A stretch of 19,804 nt of DNA, from contig CATXSD010000043.1 in assembly GCA_958402075.1 (NCBI GenBank), positions 1-19,804 on the forward strand, read 5' to 3'. The position numbers and the translations under genes were made by a program. The notes beneath the pieces were generated by a model. The model searched no databases, had not been told where the DNA came from, and saw only the letters and a program-made list of their open reading frames with translations. This stretch comes from Mediterranea massiliensis (GTDB taxonomy: Bacteria; Bacteroidota; Bacteroidia; Bacteroidales; Bacteroidaceae). The stretch's first letter is position 1. Every line of letters starts with the position of its first letter. Positions 14,398 to 19,804 of this stretch are shown piece after piece.

Positions 14398-14456
14398 GCA
14401 GGCTATGGGCTGTGCAGGGGCAATCGTCCCTGTACGCCTGTAGCTTGCGTTTTTTT
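14398..14456 (+). terminator. Long hairpin with T tract between the DksA-like gene and lspA
   Basis: The arms 14398-14421 and 14426-14448 form a nearly continuous helix. GCAGGCTATGGGC pairs with GCCTGTAGCTTGC, and GTGCAGGGGC pairs with GTCCCTGTAC. There is a 4-nt AATC loop, one bulged T and five G-U pairs. GTTTTTTT follows directly. It should terminate ileS-dksA transcripts at least partly before lspA. The arm length is also compatible with a small dispersed repeat. Confidence 0.75.
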
Positions 14457-14475
14457 ATAATCGGTAGAGATTGGA

Positions 14476-15147
14476 ATGAAGAACTTTTGGACCAAGGGAC
14501 GGATAGCCCTGCTTGTAATATTTTCGGTACTGATTGTCGACCAGCTGATCAAGGTGGCCGTGAAGACGGGCATGTACTGGCACGACAGTGTCAATGCCAT
14601 CGGTTGGCTGTACGACAAACTGGGTATTCATGCCGAGTCCCCCACGTGGTTTTACATCTTCTTTACGGAGAACAACGGCATGGCCTTCGGTATGGAAATT
14701 GTAGGAAAGCTGTTCCTGACCTCCTTCCGCATTGCAGCCGTGGCCGTCATTGCCTGGTTCCTGTATAAGTTTGTGCAGCACAAGATGAAGACCGGTTTCA
14801 TCGTCTGCGTGTCGTTGGTACTGACGGGAGCTTTGGGCAACATCATCGACAGCGTGTTCTATGGCGTGCTGTTCAGTGAAAGCACTACCTATCAGCTGGC
14901 TTCGTTCCTGCCCGAGGGTGGCGGATATGCCCCCTTGTTCTACGGAAAGGTGGTTGACATGTTCTACTTCCCGATTATTGAGACCGATTGGCCGTTGTGG
15001 ATGCCTTTCGTCGGCGGTGAACATTTCATTTTCTTCAGCCCTATCTTCAACTTTGCCGACGCTTCCATCAGTTGCGGCATCATCGCCCTGCTGCTTTTCT
15101 ACAGCAAATATTTGAATGAAGCCTATCATACAGTAATCCGGAAATGA
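14476..15147 (+). CDS. lspA: Lipoprotein signal peptidase (signal peptidase II)
   Basis: This inner-membrane aspartyl protease (223 residues) removes the signal peptide from prolipoproteins after lipidation. Four hydrophobic segments are visible (about 9-28, 77-101, 107-126, 196-214). The catalytic aspartates are Asp125 in TGALGNIIDSVFYG and Asp195 in IFNFADASIS. TENNGMAFG at 64-72 and GKVVDMFYFP at 157-166 are further family motifs. It is longer than the usual 160-170 residues because of extra sequence between the two catalytic motifs (about 131-190), common in Bacteroidetes forms as I recall them. The stop overlaps the start of the next gene by 4 nt. Many of its presumed substrates are encoded nearby: the propeller lipoproteins, the flavodoxin, the DUF4296 protein and the TamL-like protein. 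Confidence 0.95.
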   Translation: MKNFWTKGRIALLVIFSVLIVDQLIKVAVKTGMYWHDSVNAIGWLYDKLGIHAESPTWFYIFFTENNGMAFGMEIVGKLFLTSFRIAAVAVIAWFLYKFVQHKMKTGFIVCVSLVLTGALGNIIDSVFYGVLFSESTTYQLASFLPEGGGYAPLFYGKVVDMFYFPIIETDWPLWMPFVGGEHFIFFSPIFNFADASISCGIIALLLFYSKYLNEAYHTVIRK

Positions 15148-16166
15148 TGAAAAACAAAAATAGACTTCAGTGGTATGGAGCAGCGGTTTTCCTGTTGCTG
15201 GCCTTGGCTTCCTGTCAGGTGAAGAGGCCCGACGGCGTCTTCTCGGATGCGGAGATGGAAAACGTGCTTTACGATTACCACATTGCCAAGGCGATGGGGG
15301 AAGGGCTTCCCTACAATGAGAACTACAAGCGCGTGCTCTATGTGGAGGCTGTATACCGTAAGTATGGCATTACGGAGGCTCAGTTCGATTCTTCGATGAC
15401 GTGGTTTGCGCGCAATCCGGAGGTGCTTTCCAAAATATATGAGAACATCAATACGCGGCTGAAAGCGGAAAAGGAATCGTTGGAAACGCTGATTGCCCAA
15501 CGCGACAACAAACCTCGCACTTCGAAGCCGGGTGACAGCATTGACGTATGGGGCTGGCAACGGCTCTATCAGCTGTCTGGCATGTCGATGGACAACAAGA
15601 TAACCTTTGTCTTGCCGGCCGACAGTAACTTCCAGGATCGGGACACGTTGCGATGGAACGTGCATTTCGCTTTCCAGGGCACTGGTTTTGACAGTTTGTC
15701 GGCACCGGTAATGGCCATGCAGATTCATTACAAGAACGACAGCATCGTGGGGGATATCCGCAGGATCTTGTCTGCGGGCGACCATTCATTGACCTTGCAG
15801 GGCGATACGTTGGGTGCAATCGAGGAAGTGACCGGCTTTGTGTATTATCCCCGGCAGGCGGAGCAGCGTGCATTGTTGCTCAACCGGATCTCCTTGATGC
15901 GCTATCATTGTACCGACACGACGTCTGTAGCGGCAAAAGATACGTTGAAGACGGTTTCTGGCGAACAGCCTGAAACGGTTGTGAAAACCGATTCGGTGAA
16001 GGACAAACCCGCTGACATGGGTAAGCCGGGCAGTACGCCTCGTGTCCGTCCCAGGCCGTCCGCGTTTGAGGAAGACCGAAAAGTGCAGAAACAGCCTGTT
16101 GCACGTCCGGTGCAGAACAAGCCGTTGAAATTGAACAATCGTGAAAGAAATCCCCGTCGGCAATGA
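15144..16166 (+). CDS. DUF4296-domain lipoprotein
   Basis: The protein has 340 residues and a type II signal peptide ending LLLALASC (lipid Cys24). Residues 28-120 (PDGVFSDAEMENVLYDYHIAKAM through the RKYGITEAQFDSSMTWFARNPE region) match my memory of the DUF4296 family, typically next to lspA in Bacteroidales. Residues 120-265 are a second region rich in beta strands. The last 75 residues are low-complexity, Lys/Pro/Arg-rich and probably disordered. The start codon overlaps the lspA stop as ATGATGA; ATG 15147 is an alternative. The stop overlaps the next start by 4 nt. The role is unknown. Conserved pairing with the lipoprotein peptidase suggests an envelope housekeeping job, but that is inference. 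Confidence 0.85.
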   Translation: MMKNKNRLQWYGAAVFLLLALASCQVKRPDGVFSDAEMENVLYDYHIAKAMGEGLPYNENYKRVLYVEAVYRKYGITEAQFDSSMTWFARNPEVLSKIYENINTRLKAEKESLETLIAQRDNKPRTSKPGDSIDVWGWQRLYQLSGMSMDNKITFVLPADSNFQDRDTLRWNVHFAFQGTGFDSLSAPVMAMQIHYKNDSIVGDIRRILSAGDHSLTLQGDTLGAIEEVTGFVYYPRQAEQRALLLNRISLMRYHCTDTTSVAAKDTLKTVSGEQPETVVKTDSVKDKPADMGKPGSTPRVRPRPSAFEEDRKVQKQPVARPVQNKPLKLNNRERNPRRQ

Positions 16167-16489
16167 TACGTTATGCGGCCCATTATGTCTATTTGCCCGA
16201 CTATGGCTTTCTGAAAGAGCATGTGGTGGAAATGCAGAACGGACATGTCACTGCCCTGTTCTCACTGACATCGGAGATTGAAAACACAGAATGGCAGCCT
16301 GGGGTAATTGTGCTGACGGCTTCGGAACACGAAGTGGATGCCTCATTGTTCAGAGTAAAGAGGCTGTTGGAGGAGGTACCATCCGACGTAAAGGATAAGC
16401 TGTCGCAATGGATACCGGTTCTGTTGTTTCCTTTCGATTTTACAGGGATGAAGCCTGTCGCCGGAACTCAGCGCAGACAATTGCGGTAG
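16163..16489 (+). CDS. Conserved small protein of unknown function in the lspA operon
   Basis: This protein of 108 residues starts with an ATGA overlap with the DUF4296 gene, so it is likely translationally coupled and real. It has no signal peptide or membrane segment. The N-terminal part (RYAAHYVYLPDYGFLKEHVVEMQNGHV) suggests paired beta strands, somewhat like the start of an amidohydrolase-type composite domain, but no active-site motif follows. The C-terminus ends in basic residues (GTQRRQLR). Its final 50 nt overlap the 3' end of the RNA methyltransferase gene on the other strand. I do not recognise the family. Coding is supported by the operon overlap and by a sensible composition. Confidence 0.7.
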   Translation: MIRYAAHYVYLPDYGFLKEHVVEMQNGHVTALFSLTSEIENTEWQPGVIVLTASEHEVDASLFRVKRLLEEVPSDVKDKLSQWIPVLLFPFDFTGMKPVAGTQRRQLR

Positions 16490-17213
16490 CAATGGCTACG
16501 TTGAGCGACTCTGCCGTTTCCCGTCCGACCGGGTAATTGGGAATATACAGTCGTCGGTTGATCAGGTTTCTTACTTCCGGGCTGATGCCGTTTCCTTCGT
16601 TTCCCATGACAATCAGTCCGTGGGTTGACAAAGATTCCTTATACATGTTTTCTCCATCGAGGAAGGTTCCGTAGACAGGAATGTCCTTGTCCAATGATGC
16701 GATAAGGTCGGGCAGGGGGGTGTAGTGCAGCTTTACATGAGCTATGCCGCCCATTGTGGCTTGGATAGCTTTGGGGTTGTAGATGTCGGCGGTATGGAGG
16801 GAGCAGTAGATGTGTTCGATGCCAAACCAGTCGGCCAGTCGGACAATGGTCCCCAGATTGCCGGGATCCTGTACATCGTCCAGTGCCAGACAGAGCGATT
16901 GACGGATGACCGACGGATCTGTTGGGTATTTGGGTTGTTCGAATATGGCCAATACCTGTTGGGGTGTTTTCAGCAGGCTGGCCCGTGAGAGTTCTTCTTC
17001 GCTGACTTCGGCCGTCTCGTCTGCAGACACCTTGCAACGGTTTTCAGGAACCGCGAACCACTCGGCTGTGGCAGCCAGGAAACGGCAGGGAAAGTGTCCC
17101 AGCAAGTCGCCGACCAATTTGTGACCTTCGGCCAGAAAGACGCCTTCTGCTTGCCGGTTTTTCTTCAGTTCCAGTGAACGGATGTATTTAATTTTGTTCT
17201 TGCTCAGTGTCAT
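16440..17213 (-). CDS. TrmH/SpoU-family RNA 2'-O-methyltransferase
   Basis: This cytoplasmic SAM-dependent enzyme (257 residues) should 2'-O-methylate a ribose in rRNA or tRNA. ATG 17213 is chosen; an upstream in-frame start at 17240 lies inside the -7 promoter box and is excluded. Residues 1-95 are a substrate-binding domain (LSKNKIKYIRSLELKKNR, then FLAEGHKLV). The SPOUT domain carries the three expected motifs: DPGNLGTIVRLADWFG (117-131, with Asn119 and Arg125), VMGNEGNGIS (202-211) and IPNYPVGRETAESLNVAIA (224-242), which build the knotted SAM pocket. The position methylated cannot be read from sequence. It is monocistronic, divergent from the tamL-like gene, and its 3' end overlaps the convergent small gene by 50 nt. 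Confidence 0.92.
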   Translation of the reverse strand: MTLSKNKIKYIRSLELKKNRQAEGVFLAEGHKLVGDLLGHFPCRFLAATAEWFAVPENRCKVSADETAEVSEEELSRASLLKTPQQVLAIFEQPKYPTDPSVIRQSLCLALDDVQDPGNLGTIVRLADWFGIEHIYCSLHTADIYNPKAIQATMGGIAHVKLHYTPLPDLIASLDKDIPVYGTFLDGENMYKESLSTHGLIVMGNEGNGISPEVRNLINRRLYIPNYPVGRETAESLNVAIATAIVCAEFRRQASSL

Positions 17214-17237
17214 ACAGGTGTAGAATTGCTTTTTCCG

Positions 17238-17269
17238 CAAAAGTACGCCATTATTTTCAGATAATCAAA
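17238..17269 (-). promoter_or_regulatory. Promoter of the TrmH-type methyltransferase gene
   Basis: On the minus strand, TTTG (17269-17266), a 20-nt spacer and TACTTTTG (17245-17238) form a perfect Bacteroidetes promoter. Transcription would start near 17231, about 18 nt before ATG 17213. This is the best promoter match in the window. Confidence 0.75.
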
Positions 17270-17285
17270 AACTCTTTGGCATCAG

Positions 17286-17321
17286 TTTGTTTTTAGGAAC
17301 CGAAAATTAAGCCTATATTTG
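17286..17321 (+). promoter_or_regulatory. Promoter candidate for the tamL-like gene
   Basis: TATATTTG (17314-17321) is a perfect -7 box. The nearest TTTG (17286-17289) lies 24 nt upstream, 4 nt more than in the other promoters here, so the -33 contact is doubtful. A start near 17328 supports ATG 17346 over ATG 17331. Confidence 0.5.
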
Positions 17322-17345
17322 TAGCTGTTTATGTGCGTATCCGAT

Positions 17346-19658
17346 ATGAAGAAAGGCTTTTACAGTGTATTGTCCGTTCTGGTTCTGTTGTTGTCGGCAT
17401 CTTGCTCTTCCACCAAGTATGTGCCCGACGGCTCTTTCCTGCTCGACGATGTGAAGATACAGACAGACAATAAGAATGTGAAGCCGTCGGATCTTTCTCC
17501 TTATGTACGCCAGACTCCCAATTCCAAATGGTTCAGCCTTATCAAGACTCAGTTGTATGTATACAATTGGTCGGGACCGGACACGACGCGTTGGGGAAAT
17601 CGTATGTTGCGCAAGTTGGGAGATGCGCCGGTCATTTACAAGGAAGAGGAAACGGCACGTACGGCCGAGGAAATGACTAAGGCCGTTCAGAATATGGGGT
17701 ATTTGGGGGCCACCGTTGAGCCGCTGCGTTATGTGAAGAAGAAAAAGCTCAAATTAATTTATCGGGTACATACGGGCAATCCCTACATCGTACGCAGCAT
17801 TCATTATGATATCCCCGATACGGCTGTCTGGAACTATATGCAGCAGGACTCTGTCTCTACACTCTTGAACGAAGGAATGGTGATGGACGTTAACCGCTTG
17901 GATGCGGAACGGTTGCGTATCACCAATATTTTACTGGAGAACGGGTATTATAAATTCAACAAGGATTATTTTTACTATTCGGCCGATACGGTGAAGAATA
18001 CTTATCAGGTAGACCTTACTCTTCATCTCTCCCTTTATAGACCGAGAGCTGGACAAAGGGAGGTATCCCATCCTCAGTATCGGGTGGATAAAGTAAGTTT
18101 TGTGACGGATTATGACGTGATGAAATCTTCTTCTACCAATGGTATTGAAGTGAACGATTCGTTGCATTACAAAGGCTTTCCCATTTATTTCAAGGACAAG
18201 TTGTATCTCCGTCCCCAAGTATTGGAGAATAACTTGCGTATCGTGCCGGGCAGTTTGTATAACGAACAGCAGGTGCAGCGCACCTATTCCAATTTCGGAC
18301 GTCTGCAGGCTTTGAAATATACCAATATCCGTTTTTTAGAAAATCACAAGGACAGTACGCTCTTGAATGCTTACGTCATGTTGACAAAAAGCAAACACCA
18401 ATCCGTTTCTTTTGAACTGGAGGGAACTAACTCTGCGGGCGATTTGGGGGCGGCAGCGGCTTTGTCCTTTCAACATCGCAATTTGTTTCGTGGGTCGGAA
18501 GGGCTGACGCTCCGTCTGCGTGGGGCTTACGAGGCCATTTCACCTTTGAGTAGTGGATACAGTCAGGAAAATTATACGGAGCTGGGAGCTGAAGTTTCCT
18601 TGAACTTTCCACGCTTCATGTTCCCTTTTTTAAGTAATGATTACAAAAGGAGGATAAGGGCTACTACGGAATTTGGTCTGCAGTACAATTATCAGATGCG
18701 TCCTGAGTTTACCCGTATTGTAGCTTCGGGCAGTTGGAGTTACCGTTGGGGGGTACAGCACCAGCGCGCGCAACATCGCATAGATTTGTTGGATATCAAT
18801 TATCTCTATATGCCTTGGATTGATCCGAGTTTCAAGGAAAAATATCTGGAGCAGGAAGAGAACTATATTCTAGCCTACAATTACGAGGACCGCTTTATCG
18901 TTCGTACAGGTTATACGTATACCTATAATAGTGCAGGGCAGGCGTTGACCAACAATACGCTGATTGGAAATTCCTATTCAATCCGTGTGAATGTGGAGTC
19001 GGCTGGCAATATTTTGTATGGATTGGCCAAACTGACCGGCATGAAGAAGAATGAGTCTGGAGAATATACGCTGTTGAACATTCCTTTTGCTCAATACGTG
19101 AAGGGCGATTTTGACTATGCCAAGAATATTGTGATAGACAACCGTAATTCTTTGGCTTTTCACGTTGGCGGAGGAATCGCTGTTCCATACGGCAACGCCA
19201 GTGTCGTGCCTTTCGAGAAACGTTATTTTTCGGGAGGAGCCAACAGCGTCCGTGGTTGGTCGGTCCGAGAGTTAGGTCCGGGATCTTATCAAGGGGATAA
19301 GAATAACTTCTTAAACCAGTCAGGAGACATCAAGCTGGATGCTAGTGTGGAGTATCGTACTCGTTTGTTCTGGAAATTCCGTGGGGCAGTGTTTGTCGAT
19401 GCGGGCAACATCTGGACATTGCGTGATTATGAAAGCCAGCCGGGCGGACAATTTAAGTTCAATCGGTTTTATAAGCAAATAGCCGTGGCCTATGGAATAG
19501 GATTGCGTTTGGACCTTGATTTCTTTGTCCTTCGTTTTGATGGAGGTATGAAAGCGATTAACCCGGTTTACGAAAGTGGTAGGGACCGTTATCCCATTAT
19601 TCATCCTGATTTCGGCCGTGACTTTGCTTTCCATTTTGCGGTTGGATATCCTTTCTGA
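17346..19658 (+). CDS. tamL: TamL-like lipid-anchored Omp85 outer-membrane assembly protein
   Basis: This Omp85-superfamily protein of 770 residues should help insert or export proteins at the outer membrane. ATG 17346 begins a type II signal (MKKGFYSVLSVLVLLLSASC, Cys20); an ATG five codons earlier would leave almost no leader. Residues about 25-350 contain POTRA-type repeats (for instance MGYLGATVEPLRYVKKKKLKLIYRV, and the VRSIHYDIPDTAVWNYMQ region). From about 360 (SFELEGTNSAGDLGAAAALSFQHRNLF) alternating strands form the 16-strand barrel. Loop 6 has VRGW at 635-638, and the chain ends in FHFAVGYPF with a terminal Phe, the outer-membrane beta-signal. The lipid anchor distinguishes Bacteroidetes TamL from TamA and BamA. 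The partner TamB is not in the window. A lipidated BamA-like paralogue is the alternative. Confidence 0.88.
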   Translation: MKKGFYSVLSVLVLLLSASCSSTKYVPDGSFLLDDVKIQTDNKNVKPSDLSPYVRQTPNSKWFSLIKTQLYVYNWSGPDTTRWGNRMLRKLGDAPVIYKEEETARTAEEMTKAVQNMGYLGATVEPLRYVKKKKLKLIYRVHTGNPYIVRSIHYDIPDTAVWNYMQQDSVSTLLNEGMVMDVNRLDAERLRITNILLENGYYKFNKDYFYYSADTVKNTYQVDLTLHLSLYRPRAGQREVSHPQYRVDKVSFVTDYDVMKSSSTNGIEVNDSLHYKGFPIYFKDKLYLRPQVLENNLRIVPGSLYNEQQVQRTYSNFGRLQALKYTNIRFLENHKDSTLLNAYVMLTKSKHQSVSFELEGTNSAGDLGAAAALSFQHRNLFRGSEGLTLRLRGAYEAISPLSSGYSQENYTELGAEVSLNFPRFMFPFLSNDYKRRIRATTEFGLQYNYQMRPEFTRIVASGSWSYRWGVQHQRAQHRIDLLDINYLYMPWIDPSFKEKYLEQEENYILAYNYEDRFIVRTGYTYTYNSAGQALTNNTLIGNSYSIRVNVESAGNILYGLAKLTGMKKNESGEYTLLNIPFAQYVKGDFDYAKNIVIDNRNSLAFHVGGGIAVPYGNASVVPFEKRYFSGGANSVRGWSVRELGPGSYQGDKNNFLNQSGDIKLDASVEYRTRLFWKFRGAVFVDAGNIWTLRDYESQPGGQFKFNRFYKQIAVAYGIGLRLDLDFFVLRFDGGMKAINPVYESGRDRYPIIHPDFGRDFAFHFAVGYPF

Positions 19659-19804
19659 ACACAGCCTTTTCATCTTTTGGAAATGGTGTAGATGCCATAT
19701 CGGGATTCTATTGCAGATTTTCCCCTATTTTCGCGTTTCTGTTACAGTTTTTTTCCTGACTTCGTCACTATAAAAACATCAATTTTATAATGTATTGATA
19801 AATA
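19659..19804. other. 3' flank of the tamL-like gene, no gene seen
   Basis: These last 146 nt are AT-rich toward the end. I see no open frame with a recognisable start, no convincing hairpin with a T run and no clear promoter. TATTTTCG near 19725 is one base off a -7 box without a -33 partner. The next gene presumably starts beyond the window. Confidence 0.4.

Noticed and set aside
17214..17240. Nine-residue N-terminal extension of the TrmH-type methyltransferase
   Set aside because: The upstream start codon overlaps the -7 box of a perfect promoter, so it would not be in the transcript.
1..19804. CRISPR arrays, tRNA/rRNA genes, insertion sequences, phage or toxin-antitoxin modules
   Set aside because: No regularly spaced repeat array, cloverleaf, transposase motif or paired small toxin-antitoxin frames could be seen on either strand.

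Overview
This 19.8-kb window looks like chromosomal DNA from a Bacteroidales bacterium, most likely family Bacteroidaceae. Four kinds of evidence support this. Several intergenic regions carry the Bacteroidetes promoter -7 box TAnnTTTG, in three cases with a -33 TTTG-like box exactly 20 nt upstream. The gene order ileS - dksA-like - lspA - DUF4296 lipoprotein is typical of the group. There are phylum-typical lipoproteins (6-bladed beta-propeller and DUF4221 types) and a lipid-anchored Omp85 protein of the TamL type. Shine-Dalgarno sequences are mostly absent. I saw no rRNA, tRNA, CRISPR array, transposase or phage gene. The content is chromosomal core plus small accessory clusters.

Layout. 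1-2239: the 3' end of a threonine-aldolase-like PLP enzyme, then a GNAT-nitrilase fusion (YhcX type), closed by a terminator at about 2265-2328. 2436-5437: three lipoprotein genes on the + strand. The first looks like a DUF4221 protein missing its front half, and the other two are tandem paralogous 6-bladed beta-propellers. A two-way terminator at about 5466-5526 separates them from guanine deaminase (guaD, minus strand). 6207-9775: an AraC-family regulator followed by a short-chain dehydrogenase, a twin-arginine-signal aldo/keto reductase and a flavodoxin with a lipoprotein signal. 9776-10463: 688 nt without a convincing gene, holding terminators, short repeats and the ileS promoter. 10464-16489: ileS, a DksA/TraR-like regulator, lspA, a DUF4296 lipoprotein and a small unknown protein, the last three joined by 4-nt stop/start overlaps. 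16440-19658: a TrmH-type RNA methyltransferase on the minus strand, overlapping its convergent neighbour by 50 nt, and a divergent tamL-like outer-membrane assembly gene.

Most interesting. (1) The AraC cluster has a readable regulatory code. A 16-bp element close to CTTTCNGGCAAAGTCC occurs once before the araC-type gene and twice, 22 bp apart, before the dehydrogenase. In both promoters the proximal copy starts exactly 33 bp before a perfect -7 box, and no -33 box is present. This predicts a regulator that controls itself and an envelope-directed redox module. (2) Both the reductase and the flavodoxin carry export signals, which is unexpected for NAD(P)H- and FMN-dependent folds. (3) IleRS has GIHH in place of the HIGH signature, the altered motif linked to strong mupirocin resistance in type 2 IleRS. 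(4) The DksA-like protein keeps only one of four zinc-finger cysteines.

All functional calls come from reading motifs by eye. No database search was possible.
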